From positions 11,842,001 through 11,906,000 of the forward strand of contig NC_048538.1 in the NCBI RefSeq assembly GCF_902806685.2: a DNA stretch of 64,000 bases. Reading direction: 5' to 3'. This document shows, piece by piece, positions 44,680 to 56,235 of the stretch. The position numbers were made by a program, and so were the translations under genes. The number at the start of each line of letters is the position of its first letter. Positions within the stretch are counted from its first letter, which is position 1. The stretch is from Maniola hyperantus (Eukaryota; Arthropoda; Insecta; Lepidoptera; Nymphalidae). A model generated the notes under the pieces. That model was given only the letters and a program-made list of their open reading frames with translations, was not told the origin of the DNA and ran no database searches.

Positions 44680-44827
44680 ACGTAAAAAGAAAAGGTGACT
44701 GACTGACTGATCTACGCATAAACGCCTAAAGCGAAATAATAATGACTCATCCACGAGGAATTTGGTCACAGTTATTCCTGTGGGAACTTTAACATTCCGG
44801 GATAAAATGTAGCCTAGGACCTAGGTA
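44680..44827. repeat. Rep-B and Rep-A scraps
   Basis: AAAAGGTGACTGACTGACTG at 44692-44711 is a Rep-B end; TTATTCCTGTGGGAACTTTA, ACATTCCGGGATAAAATGTA at 44773-44812 is a Rep-A middle. The junction between them is blurred. Confidence 0.55.
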
Positions 44828-45646
44828 TCTACACTAATATTATAAAGAGGAAAACTTTGTTTGTTTGTTTGTTTGTTTGTTTGTTTGTTTGTTTGTTTGT
44901 TTGTTTGTTTGTTTGTTTGTTTGTTTGTTTGTTTGTTTGTTTGTTTGTACTGAATAGGCTCAAAAACTACTGGACCGATTTTAAAAATTCTTTCACCATT
45001 CGAAAGCTACATTATCCACGAGTAACATAGGCTATATTTTATTTTGGAAAAAAATAGGGTTCCGTAAGATATTTGGGTTTTTCGGACACAAGGTGTAAAA
45101 AATCAACCAGAAAAGTTACTTATTTTGCGTACGCTGCCTAAACTATAAAAGATAGAACCATAAAATGTTCTAATTCATTGTAGATCTTATAAATATCTAC
45201 AAAAAAGTCCGCGACACACTATACCCATCTATGTCGAGTGAGGCACAGCAACCATTTTTTTATTTAAAAATCTTGAATTTTTTTTGGACTACATTTAAAC
45301 GCGTTTATTTTACTCATGCTATTAATCCTTATCAAAATAAATGATTTCATCACTAAGAACAGTTTATGGAGATAATATTTGGTCTTTGAATGATTAAAAT
45401 TGGACGTTTGGTTTTGAAGTTATGGCGAAATTAAAATATTACGATTTCTGCTGCACGGCCCGTTGTATTATATAAAGAGGTAATGTCGTTAAGTTTGTTT
45501 GTAGGGGGTAATCTTTAGAACTACTGAACCGATTTTAAAAATTCTTTCACCAGTAGAAAGCTACATTATTCCTGAGTGACATAGGCTATACGGGATCTTT
45601 AAAAACCTAAATCTACGCGGGCGAAGCCGCGGGGATCAGCTAGTAA
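44828..45646 (-). mobile_element. Rep-C-type element, long composite
   Basis: On the plus strand: ACTAATATTATAAAGAGG, the (TTTG)n run, then AACTACTGGACCGATTTT and a long body. After 45467 a second, shorter unit of the same family begins (ATTATATAAAGAGGTAATG) and ends CGCGGGCGAAGCCGCGGGGA, TCAGCTAGTA. The sequence around TTAAAAATTCTTTCACCA occurs in both (44974-45034, 45531-45590). No coding capacity seen. Confidence 0.72.
44856..44948. repeat. (TTTG)n microsatellite, about 23 units
   Basis: 93 bp of uninterrupted TTTG within the Rep-C-type element. Rep-C copies elsewhere have only one or two TTTG units at this site, so it is a local expansion. Confidence 0.95.
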
Positions 45647-45857
45647 TATATAAAAGGAAAATCTGACAGACTGACTGATCTATCAACGCACAGCTCAAAC
45701 TACTGGAAGGATTAGACTAAAGACATGCAGAAAGATAGTTATTATGACTTAGACATCCGCTAAGACAGATTTTTTAAATATTCTACCCATAAGGGAGTAA
45801 AGTAGGGGTTTGAAATTTGTGTAGTCCACGCGGACGAAGTCGCGGGTATAAACTAAT
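45647..45857 (-). mobile_element. Rep-B copy
   Basis: Abuts the Rep-C end: ATATATAAAAGGAAAATCTG at the left and GTAGTCCACGCGGACGAAGT at the right. Full length. Confidence 0.85.
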
Positions 45858-46138
45858 GAAACAATATAGAACATCAAGATTTCATGCCGAAGCCAATTTG
45901 TGTTAGGTATGCAATTCAATTAGCTTAATGGGAACCTACTTGATATCGAATGGAACATTTTTCAAACTTTGTGTTTGTTTATGCTTATTATTTGTAATTA
46001 ATCCTACTAACTTTATAACAACGCTATAGGGAATGACTTGTTTAAATATCGTCAAATGAAACAATGAAGTACCTATAACGAAACACAAATAATTTTTTAC
46101 TAACTTTCACACAGTTTTTAACATGGAAATATCGTCGA
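45858..46138. other. Unique AT-rich DNA
   Basis: No gene or repeat seen. Confidence 0.5.
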
Positions 46139-46257
46139 CGACAGGTCGAGATGGCAATCGGAGAGGGAACGCCCCGCACAGCCCTCGCGCTAACTTGGTG
46201 GGGGCGAGCGCGGGTCCCCCCCCCGCATCATACCCCGATTGCCATCTCAACCTGTCG
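46139..46257 (-). mobile_element. Foldback element FB, copy 4
   Basis: Ends CGACAGGTCGAGATGGCAAT and ATTGCCATCTCAACCTGTCG. The core is inverted relative to the others (GGAACGCCCCGCACAGCCCT) and shorter. Confidence 0.85.
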
Positions 46258-46340
46258 CATACAATAGGTTGAATGAAAAGATGATATAACCGTTCTCAAA
46301 TACTAATATAGAGCTAAACATCATACACAAATATAATTAA

Positions 46341-46563
46341 CTAGCTTATGCTCGCGACTTCGTCCGCGTGGACTACACAAATTTAAAACCCTATTTATAC
46401 CCCTTAGGGGTTGAATTTTCAAAAATCCATTCTTGGCGGATGTCTACGTCGTAATAGCTATCTGCATGCCAAATTTCAGCCCGATCCGTCCTGTAGTTTG
46501 AGCTGTGCGTTGATAGATCAGTCACTCAGTCAGTCAGTCACCTTTACCTTTTATATATTTAGA
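46341..46563 (+). mobile_element. Rep-B copy
   Basis: ACTAGCTTATGCTCGCGACT to ACCTTTTATATATTTAG; full length with few changes from the 31675 copy. Confidence 0.87.
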
Positions 46564-47123
46564 TTTCAACGAGTAGTAATTCAATAGAGCCTTGGTAACA
46601 AAATACCAAGCCGTCAGTATTCTCATTCATAACAATATTCTTCTTTTTCTATACCCATCTCATTAGACCACGCATCGTTTCGTATACGAATGCGAGGCAC
46701 TGTGCACAACGAATCTCTCTTACATGGTAAAAACACCATGTAAACAATATAGTTATCTCCACTCATCCGGTGCGTAGGATGATGTGAATTTTAATTACAT
46801 TTTTACGATACTAAAGCGGAGGTACTTAAGTATGTATGAAGGGCAGGCAGCCCTCATTGGAAGTTAACGCTTCCGGCACGCGCATACAAAAACAACACAA
46901 CCCTTGCTGACTCCGAAAGCCTCATTCAGAGGGATATTGTCGGGGCACACTATCTATTTTGCTGCTTCTATTTAAATGGAAGTTGTTTATATAGCAGTGG
47001 GCGGTGGGTTCTATACGTGTTATGAATGTTGTTTTAGGTTAATCGAGTTTAACGCAAATGCAATATGTGACGTCACTTGATTTTGGTTTCGACTTCAGAA
47101 GCTTCTTAATCTTTATCATCATT
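46564..47123. other. Unique DNA
   Basis: No gene recognised; no repeat. Confidence 0.5.
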
Positions 47124-47346
47124 AGCCATATTATAAATGCGAAAGTATGTATGTTTATTTGTTGGTTTAATAGTTTGTTAGTTTGTCCTTCAATCACGCT
47201 ACAGTTGTCCCGATTGCTACATGTCATCATTAACATATTGTAGTTGCCCTGTAGAGTGACATAGGCTACTTGTTATTATGGAAATTCAAAGAGTTCCCAT
47301 GGGTATTATGAAATCTAAACCACGCAGATGAAGTCGCGGGCATAGA
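47124..47346 (-). mobile_element. Rep-A2 copy
   Basis: AGCCATATTATAAATGCGAA, TTGTCCTTCAATCACGCTAC, AGAGTGACATAGGCTAC, GAGTTCCCATGGG and a mutated head (CACGCAGATGAAGTCGCGGG). The two opposed frames at 47039-47243 fall in it. Confidence 0.8.
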
Positions 47347-49383
47347 AATTGGATTCCTATCTCTATAAGTTACAAAAAGCCAAGGAGTCAATGATTTTAG
47401 TAATTTTTATATTTTTTATTTTATGCGTTTAAAACAAACTTGTAGATCATAAAAAGGACGCTGTATTAATCTAAAGTAGCTCCTGTTTTATCTTTAAAAG
47501 TTTTCATCGTCCTATTCTAGGTTCTGACTCTACCTACTTACTGGCAATAAATATTAAAAAGTAAGAAAAATAAATCATATTCTCTTTAGCAGATTTATAC
47601 CTCGTTTTATGAAATTTTGAATCGGATTATTATGGGTAAGCTATAAAATCTAAATAGTTTATAGTGCAATCCGGCGATTTATACCACTCCATATCCTACT
47701 CCGTACGATTTTATGTCTGGACGTTTTACGCGCACATGGGAATATGGATTCGCAATGCAAATAAGCGGTATTTTCAACTAAATCACGTTTATGTGTTGCG
47801 GTGGCAAATGGGCTTTACATACCGCTAAACAACATTTCTTTGGTACGCATTAGTCTTCCTTAGTGGTGATCTATATCATCTTTACGTACGCGAAGTGCCC
47901 AGCGAGCTCTGAATAAATCACACACCGGAACTCGATTCCTCAGAACAGGGACAAAAAACAAATGATTTTGTATGCCTCGGCGATCACGAAAACACCATAA
48001 ACAGAAAAAAATTAAACGCTAAAATGAAAACCGACAACAATGAAACGTAGCTTTCCATAAATAACGAAGCAGGCTTTCGTTACGGATGTGGGTAGATTTT
48101 GAGAGTTTATATAGCCGAAGCGCGGGTAAACAACGGGAGAAATTTGAATTATGAGATTTATAACTGAACTTGCTTACTTCTGTTTTATTGCGGATAGATT
48201 GCACCGAATAATGAACCTACCGACACGCCGATACCGATATATTGACCGGGACGAATTAGTATGCCATCCCCGGCGCTGTTTTTCCTCCGCAATTTTTTGC
48301 AAAAAAGGAAATAATGATATCGTCAAACGGAGATAAGCCTAAGCGTGCCGCACTGTTTATCACGTCGCCACGAGATTTTTTCCAACGGCACTTTGATGAG
48401 TTTATTAAAACATTAACATATTTCTCCTTGGTGCTGACGTATTTTACATTAATTAGAACAGATAAACTTTTCTGACGAAAATGAAAACGTCTCCTTCTAC
48501 ACGTAAATACGCGTGCGTGTAATTGCTAAGCCTACTTACTAAACATTAGGTGCTTTTCATGAAGATGACAATGGCTTTATGAATTTTTAGCACGTAATTG
48601 GTTTACCTGGAGTTCTGGCAGACAATGAAGGCTCATAGAGTATGCGTGCGACCGGATGCGCCTCGCACGGAGAGGACCGGTCCTTCATACATAGTTGAGT
48701 AAAACGCCCTCGCTGCAAATTTAAAATTCACCCCGTAATGATGCTAAAATGAACCCCGTTATTAGAGCGATCATTGAGATGACTCTGTATATTTATGTAG
48801 ATAGAAATCTTATACCATTCCGGTGTATCCATCGACCAAATCGCATCTTATCGTGCGAAAGACCTCCATTACGTTTCTTATAGACTCTCTTTACGAGTCC
48901 CCGTCGGGCAGTAATAATCTGCATTGTCGTTTACATGGACTATATTTTTTCATTCCTCACAAAAACAGTGGTACGAATGGCTCGCCGTTGGCGGTGGCGT
49001 TTGATATGGCGCGTTATTACAAATATTTTTTTAAACCACACGATATGTTCTGGGAATTGTTGCATATCGCAATGCTTACCTACGAGTATATTGTGCTGCA
49101 TTATCTTCCCTGATTTATTGAGCGTATTTACATAGGTAGGTAAAGTCGGCCGATATGCGGGATTATTTCTATGCCTAATGTTTATCTAATAGATTTTGCT
49201 ACAAGTATTTATATCGTTATTATTTCTTTAGCGGGAAGTCTAATCCAATTATTTATGGTTCGGTCGAACTCATTTTCGGTTGCTGAAAATGAGGATCTTG
49301 ATAAGGATCGCTTTAATATGAAACTATGTTTCATGCTACACTTGGTGCAATAATATGAATCAGCCTAGCTCATTATTCGCGGG
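47347..49383. other. Unique DNA, no gene recognised
   Basis: Frames at 48019-48336, 48823-49135 and 49171-49353 are short and without domains. The stretch at 47860-48320 is GC-richer than average. No repeats with other copies. Confidence 0.5.
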
Positions 49384-49728
49384 TAACTGGGAAAAGTTTG
49401 TCTGTCTCTGTGTTTGTTAGCTTTTCACGGCCCATCTGTTTAACCGTTTTTAACGAAAGTTAGTATAGAGGTAGCTGGCATCTCAGGAAAGAACGAGCTA
49501 CTTTTTAACCCGGAAAATCAAAGAGTTCCCACGGAGATTTTTAAAAATCTAAATCCAAAAATCCACCCATTATTTTATTTATTTTATTTTTATTCATGTG
49601 AGAGAAGTTGTGGTTATAATCCATTTGGTACAACGATAGCTTGCTTCCTGGAGATAGACAAAGGCTACATTTTATAGCGGAAAATTAAATAGTTTCCAAG
49701 CAGATGACGTTGCGGGTATCATCTAGTA
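49384..49728 (-). repeat. Two diverged Rep-A copies
   Basis: The first (49384-49560) has TGTTAGCTTTTCACGGCCCA, AACCCGGAAAATCAAAGAG and TTCCCACGGAGATTTTTAAA. The second (49616-49728) starts mid-element (TTTGGTACAACGATAGCTTG) and ends CGTTGCGGGTATCATCTAGT. Confidence 0.7.
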
Positions 49729-49810
49729 ATGAAACAAAAACGGGCATTAGGTAGTAATTATGATGTAAACTGCAGCTGATAGAACAAATGAAACGGTGGC
49801 ACGGAAAGAT

Positions 49811-50382
49811 AAAAACCGGCCAATTGCGAATCAGACTCGCGCACCGAGGGTTCCGTAGTACAATCGTATTTATCGACATTTTGCACGATAAATCAAAAAC
49901 TACTTACTAGATCTCGTTCAAACCAATTTTCGGTATAAGTTTACATGGTAATGTACATCATATTTTTTTTTTAGTTGTATCATTCTCTTATTTTAGAAGT
50001 TACGGGAGGGGGGGGGGGGGGGGGGGGCACACATTTTACCACTTTGGAAGTATCTCTCGCGCAAACTATTCAGTTTAGAAAAAAATGATATTAGAAACCT
50101 CAATATCATTTTTGAAGACCTATCCATAGATACCCTACACATATGGGTTTGATGAAAAAAAATTGAGTTTCAGTTCTAACTATGGGGAACCCAAAAATTT
50201 ATTGTTTTTTTTTCTATTTTTGTGTAAAAATCTTAATGCGGTTCACAGATTACATCTATTTACCAAGTTTCAACAGTATAACTCTTATAGTTTCGGAGAA
50301 ATGTGACATACGGACGGGCAGACAGACAGACATGACGAATCTATAATCCGTGTTTTGCCATTCGGCTACGGAACCATAAAAA
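49811..50382 (+). mobile_element. Rep-G copy 3 with G20 run
   Basis: Opens CGGCCAATTGCGAATCAGAC, TCGCGCACCGAGGGTTCCGT, and TTTTGCACGATAAATCAAAA; ends (CAGA)n, CATGACGAATCTATAATCCG and CATTCGGCTACGGAACC. The middle differs from copies 1 and 2, so this is a sister subfamily. The homopolymer of 20 G lies at 50008-50027. Confidence 0.82.
50008..50027. repeat. G20 homopolymer
   Basis: Twenty consecutive G after GGGA. Its length is likely unreliable in the assembly. Confidence 0.9.
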
Positions 50383-50654
50383 CGAGGCCTATATAGAGCG
50401 ATTACGTGCGGTCTTGCCGATCGCGATGAGTCGCGCACTAGGGGCGATAGCCACAACATAATATAACTGCCGTACCCGTATCCAGGCTCTTATCTTTTGT
50501 GCGGTAAGCGCTGCATTTGATCCAATTTGCCAATACAATCGGATCTCGAGTATTGCAATGGCATTATCTCCGTCGTGGCCCGCGCGGGCTCTAATGCGAT
50601 CGAGGCTAAGGGCGAACACAGACATCAAAGTCACTTTGATGTGTCATATATAAA
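50383..50654. other. Unique GC-richer DNA
   Basis: About 270 bp with no recognised gene; frames on both strands are open (minus 50389-50634, plus 50527-50751), which reflects GC content. Confidence 0.45.
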
Positions 50655-50872
50655 ACCTACTATGCCCGCGACTTCATCCGCGTGGACTTCACAAATTCCA
50701 AACCCCTGTTTTACCCGTTTAGGGATTGAATTTATAAAAATCCTTTCTTAGCGGATGTCTACGTCATACCTGATAGCTATCTGCATGTCAAATTTCAGCC
50801 CGATCCGTTCAGTAGTTTGAGCTGTGCGTTAATGAATCAGTCAGTCAGTTACCTTTTCCTTTTATATATTTA
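50655..50872 (+). mobile_element. Rep-B copy
   Basis: ACCTACTATGCCCGCGACTT (mutated first bases), CTTAGCGGATGTCTACGTCA, a small insert (CCTGATAG near 50770) and the end CCTTTTCCTTTTATATATTT. Confidence 0.85.
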
Positions 50873-51083
50873 AAGACTCGTTTATATCTGCGACTTCGTC
50901 CGCGAGGATTTAGGTTTTTACAATCCTGCTCTAATTTTCCGGGATAAAAATTAGTCTATGTTACTTTCCAGGTCCCAATTAATAAATCACGTCGATCCTT
51001 TGCTCAGTTGCAACGTGATTTAAAGACAAACCAATAAACCAACAAACAAATACACTTCCGCATTTATAATATGGCTAGTGATA
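50873..51083 (+). mobile_element. Rep-A2 copy
   Basis: Directly follows the Rep-B copy. CTGCGACTTCGTCCGCGAGG head, CCAATAAACCAACAAACAAA and CGCATTTATAATATGG end. Confidence 0.8.
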
Positions 51084-51146
51084 TAGATACAGAAGAAGAT
51101 ATAGAAGATACCCATTTTTTATTGTAACATGAAAGGAATATTATCG

Positions 51147-51347
51147 AAGGAATATAGATTTAGATTTTCAAAAATCCCTTCGGAACTCTTTGATTTTTCG
51201 GGATAAAAGATAGCCTATGTCACTCTCGAGGTCTTCGACTAGGTATATCCTGTAAAAATGAGGTCAATCCGTAGCTCCTTTGCGTCGTAATTTAAGGACA
51301 AACCATTAAACAAACATACTTTCGCATTTATAATACGGGTAGTGATA
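51147..51347 (+). repeat. Rep-A2 copy, head missing
   Basis: AGATTTTCAAAAATCCCTTC, GGGATAAAAGATAGCCTATG, TTTGCGTCGTAATTTAAGGA and CGCATTTATAATACGGGTAG. Confidence 0.75.
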
Positions 51348-52228
51348 TGAGTTGTGACAAAGGTTAGGAATACCTATATAGGTATAAATAATCTATTAAA
51401 AATTAAAGACTCGAAATTTTTAAACTAAAATCTTTATAATAAATTGCCTTCTCGGTGCCGCTCATAAAATCCTCGTTATCAATGTAAAATGAAGATTGTT
51501 AAAAATCGTTTGTCATAAAATGAAATCCAATCGATAAACGCTATGCCACCTTGGGAAATCCTCCAAAGAGAGGGCGCCGGACACTGTAAAATCTCTCCCC
51601 TCTTTGATAAGATTGTCCAGTGCAACTCCCAATTCACAGAGGGCTTGAAAAGTTCCTCCGAAACGAAACCGAACACAACCATCCTGAGGGATCAATACGT
51701 TCTGAAATATTATATCTCAATAGTTTCATTCCTTGCGATCTTTTGGCATTTCTTTTGTTAGCACAATTAGTTTGACCTACTTTGAAATAAAATCTAGTTA
51801 GCGACCTTAAAAATCTTTTAATTAAACCAACTGCTTGTACATCGAGATGAATAATTGAAATATCGGAAAAAACATTTGTGTTGGAAACAAAATTCATTAT
51901 TATTTATGTTACCGCAGAGTAAACTTTCGTAATTTTTTTCGATACAAACGTTTCAGCCACTCTTATATTAAATTCAACATTTATACGAAATTCGACGTGT
52001 AGTTACAAGCTTTACATTTATCGCAGGATTTTATACTAACAAAGTGTTTTTTTAGCATTCAAATTGCTTTTTTTCGGCCTTTGACAATTTACTAGTTTCC
52101 TCTTTGTGATATACCATACAGGTATTTACCACGTTGCTTTTTTCTATAACTAAAAAATGAATAAAATGGTGTATTAAAAGGTTTCAAATGACTAATTAAC
52201 AAAAATAACAGCATAATATCAAGCAGTG
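51348..52228. other. Unique DNA
   Basis: Frames at 51479-51897 overlap on both strands; none resembles a known protein. AT-rich from 51760 on. Confidence 0.45.
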
Positions 52229-52400
52229 GAATGTTCTGTTACTTGTATACCTTGGGGAGGTAAATAAGTAGAGTTCGTAAATTTAGTCTGGTAGTTTGCC
52301 ATTACTTGTTTTCAGAGAAAGTACAGTCATTTACTTTGAGAAGGGATCACTCACGCAATTAGTTCTAGCTACGTTCATTTCACACTTGACCCTTATAATT
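52229..52400. repeat. Diverged local module, copy 1 of 3
   Basis: Shares with copies 2 (53469-53640) and 3 (54188-54344) the order GAATGTT, TAAATAAGT, a GAATTTTTCC-like stretch, ACTTGTTT, TTTACTTTGAGAAGGGATCA, CAATTAG and a final TTCATTTCACACTTG. This copy is the most divergent. Confidence 0.65.
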
Positions 52401-53468
52401 GTTTTTGAAGCGAAGCATCTTAACTAACATTACTGAGTAAGTAATCGGAAATTACCTCGTAAAAAGTGAAACAAATGAACTAAAATAAAATAAAACGTAT
52501 CTCATTGGCTGGACAGCGCGTATTGTTGTTCTCAAAAGCGAGTGAGGACAAGAGAGAGAAAATTGCATTTTCTTGCACTCTCATTTTTCCATATTAATGA
52601 GCGACATTGTATGAGAGTGAGTGATTTGTACACTTTGATTCACTGCACAAGGTTTTAAATACAATGCGTAAGCTTCTTTTTTATCGCTCATTACCTCACA
52701 GCTTTGGTTATACATACGTAGCAAATATTCAGTAGATATATTGAAATGCAGTGCATAAAGAGCTTTCTTTGCTTTAATATAATCTAATCAGAAAAAAATT
52801 ATGCTGACCGCACATTACGGATGTAGCGCACGTGTTGTCTGTCAAATAACGTCATAAACTCGCGCGTGCAATGCGAGTTCAAGACGTTCGGTCCGTTCGT
52901 ACTGAATAAATGTGGGGCATGCTGAAGACAATATCATGTTAACCTTGCTTTTTACGTCATTCTTATTTTCAGCACTGTTAAAATGCTTTATTTACGTGTC
53001 ATGCGGCTTGTACGGCACGGGTGCCGCATCTGCGATCAGTATTATGGCTATGGTTCAATGTGCAACATGCGCTATGTAGTGCACTGTTCTATACATTTTC
53101 AGAATAATAATATAAGTAAACAACATAATATTATGTATAAATCTTCTAAAGTGCAGTTGAATTCTCTGCAGAAGTGTCCTAAGGAGATAAAATCTACAAT
53201 ATAAAATCTACAATATAAAATCCACAATATAAAAACGCAGAGTGACGAATGCTGGATTATTGCTTGCCGTGTTTTCTGCACAAAGATTTTCTCTCACTTG
53301 TGGATTATAACCAACATATCAATACATAGTATTGTTTGTCATTGAATTCTTCATAGCTCCTCTGCTTCCACAACATTAAAGATCATTGTATTTTAATCAT
53401 CAATATACATATTAGGTAAAGTATAACTATAGGACATAAAACAAAATATAGCATCTAACCACTAGAAT
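52401..53468. other. Unique DNA between module copies
   Basis: Contains a three-unit 14-bp tandem repeat (53187-53234, unit ATATAAAATCTACA) and a small 7-bp hairpin at about 52858-52880. No gene. Confidence 0.5.
53187..53234. repeat. 14-bp tandem repeat, about 3.4 units
   Basis: ATATAAAATCTACA units with one change (CCACA in the third). Confidence 0.88.
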
Positions 53469-53640
53469 AAATGTTGGCTTATCTTAGAGACTAAATAAGT
53501 TTGTTTTGGAATTTTTCCCAATAAACTCGAGTACTTGTTTGCAAAGAAATCGGAGTCGTTTACTCTAGGAGTGGCTTACTAAAGCAATTAACTCCTTATT
53601 AGATAGGTCAGTCTATTCACATTTCACATTTGGCCTTAAG
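53469..53640. repeat. Diverged local module, copy 2 of 3
   Basis: AATGTTGGCTTATCTTAGAG, ACTAAATAAGTTTG, GAATTTTTCCCAATAAACTC, GAGTACTTGTTTG, CGTTTACTCTAGGAGTGGCT, CAATTAACTCC, CATTTCACATTTGGCC. Best matched to copy 3. Confidence 0.75.
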
Positions 53641-54187
53641 AATCTATACTAATTAATGCTACTGCTGGTGTATTTTCAGCCGAAGAAGGAGTATTTTTAC
53701 TTATTGACAAAATCAAGTATTTTTCTTAACATTTCTAAATTATTTTTAAGATCTTCGCACATTAAACAGATTTGACTTAGATTCAACTTCGACTTGACAC
53801 AGAGTAAAGTATGGAAATGTGATCTTTATTACATGTACCTTCCGGTGGAATTTTCAACATTGAAATGAAATTAAAGTGTAACCTCGTGAACCACGGGTGG
53901 TCTACGCATCGTACACTTCTTTCAATTAAATATTGAATATGCCACGATGCTCACATTTCCTTTCATGTTTTGCTCTGAGTCAAATCAGAGTGCAGTTGGC
54001 GACGAGTCTGTGTAATGCATAGAGATAGGTAATCATTCATCTAAGGTGTAATGGGCGAAGAACTTAAGTCAGTGTCTAATTATTTATTGAAGTTTTTATC
54101 CTTTTTTTGTTCCTTCTTAAAACCTTAAAAACGCCTTTTTAGTAAATACCTCAAAAGAATTGTTTATACCTAAGTATCAAACCGAAG
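53641..54187. other. Unique AT-rich DNA
   Basis: No gene or further repeat. Confidence 0.5.
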
Positions 54188-54344
54188 AATGTTGGCGGCG
54201 GACCTTAGGGATCTAAATAAGTGGGTTTGTGAATTTTTCCGGTAAACTCGACTACCTGTTTGTACAGAAAACCGAGTAGCATCCTTTGGGAGGAGATAAC
54301 TGACATAATTAGCTCCGTTTATGACCACTTCATATTTGCCATTT
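54188..54344. repeat. Diverged local module, copy 3 of 3
   Basis: AATGTTGGCGGCGGACCTTA, CTAAATAAGTGGG, GAATTTTTCCGGTAAACTCG, ACTACCTGTTTG, CCTTTGGGAGGAGATAACTG, AATTAGCTCCG, CTTCATATTTGCC. Confidence 0.75.
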
Positions 54345-54589
54345 TAAATACTGTTTTGACCATTTGTTTACTTTGAGTTCACTGTATTTTTAATGTCACA
54401 GAGTGTAACCCAAAGTTTACCTAATATTACAAAATATTTTTATTTTTATTCTACACGTAATTTATAAAAATATTCTCATAGCTTATAATCGTAGAAAAGT
54501 GCAATTGTAGATTTTTAGCTGACTTTTGGTCTTGTATATTATTTTTCTTGCACTACAAGTGTCTATATCCCCTAGTTTCACTATCATTT

Positions 54590-54621
54590 TCATCATCATC
54601 AACCAATAGACGTCTACTGCT
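54590..54621 (-). repeat. RTE-like LINE 3' end, tiny fragment
   Basis: CATCATCATCAACCAATAGA and CGTCTACTGCT match the reverse of the last 30 bases of the element at 15635-15893. Confidence 0.7.
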
Positions 54622-55920
54622 TTACACTAACAACACTCCTAGTTTAAACTTACAAAATTATCTTTATAAAGTATTTTTCAAGTTTTGTATAAAACTTCTG
54701 TTTCAACTTGTTTTTGGTGTAAACGATGAATGGCAACAATGTATACCTACGTCATACATATAGAATACCTGTTTTAGGCCTTGGTCCTTGATGTGAACAC
54801 GATGTGAAAATCACGCCTGCATTATACTTAGGTATTCAAATAACGTCTCCGATACAATTGGCCCCATTTTGTTTTCCTTTTGCAACGTATAGCTTCTTCG
54901 CTCATATAAGTGAAGAAACTATCGCTCACTGAACGTGCCAACGTTTTTAGGGTAACAAAGGCGTTTTTATTCCCACTCGAGAAGGACATTCGATTACACC
55001 CTTCAGCGTTTCTAATTTCCTGGTCTTCGGGTGTGCTTAACGCAATTTCCGTAGAGTACCTGAGAATGTGGCCCGCTTTGAAACCATTATCGACACATCA
55101 AACACTGAGAGACGTACACTTAATATTAAAACGGGTGCTACACTTATATTTCAGACAGTATTATTAAATTTTCTCATTAATTTCCTTTCATATTTTATAA
55201 GAGATATTAAGATGTTCCTAACTTAAAATATTAAGAAAATGAGCTTGATTCGATTTTCCAGAATTATTTATCTTGAAATATTTTGGCATGTTTTCAGATC
55301 TACTACGACGCGAGAAAATTTTAAAATCTATGAAATATTGGCTAGGTTTTATAAATATTTCTGTTTTTAAAACAAACTTTGTCCTGTGACTTTTCTCACG
55401 TCATGACTCTAAAATATTGTTGGTATTTTGTGATTCTTATGCGTTTTGTTAATATCAACATTTAGATCTGAGGAGATCGTAAGATAAATAATTTCAATTC
55501 AAAAATATCCAAATGTTATTAGGTACTTTGGAATCAATTTATTCATTTTGTTTTTGTATTAGTCCTGAACTCAATTCAAATACAGCGTGGAATCAAGTAA
55601 TATAGAAAAAAATATGTTTATTTTCCTAAAGCGGATTCGCAAAATAACTTGCAAAGGAAAAAGTCTCAATACCTACATTCCAACATTCCTCAGACTCAGA
55701 TATTGACATTGCCAGGGTAAGAGAAAAAAGATAAATATTTGACAGTTCGAGTTGGGGTATTTTCCCTTACTGAATGATTGACAATATCCAGCGAGCTTTT
55801 CGCCGATTTGCGAATGTAAAATCTTTACTGTCATATTAAAGAAATAGATCGTGCCAATCCTCAATATCACCAAATGTTGTTTATATTTCACAAAAAATAT
55901 ACTTAGCAATATCCATACTT
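54622..55920. other. Unique AT-rich DNA
   Basis: Frames at 54548-54763, 54910-55167 and 55673-55909 have no recognised domain. Confidence 0.5.
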
Positions 55921-56235
55921 ATCCATATTATTATAAATGTTATGGAAGTGTGTCTGTCTGCTAACTTTTCACGCCTTAACCGACTTTGACCAGGTACAAA
56001 GATACCATGTATCCCAGGGAAGAACATAAGCTGTCCCGCAAAACCAAAGAGTTCCCACGGGATACTTTAAATCCTAAATGCATATGAACGCAGTCGCGAG
56101 CATCCTCTATTTGGTATGGAGATAGCTTGCATCTTGGAGACGGATATAGACAATTTTATCCTCGTAAATCAGAATTTGCATAAGATTCCTTGAAAAACTA
56201 AACCCACCCAGATGAAGTCATAGGCATCATCTAGT
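55921..56235 (-). repeat. Two adjoining diverged Rep-A copies
   Basis: The first (55921-56103) has TGTCTGTCTGCTAACTTTTC, GAGTTCCCACGGGATA and a mutated head (GAACGCAGTCGCGAGCATC). The second (56104-56235) starts mid-element (ATTTGGTATGGAGATAGC) and ends ATGAAGTCATAGGCATCATC, TAGT. Confidence 0.72.
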
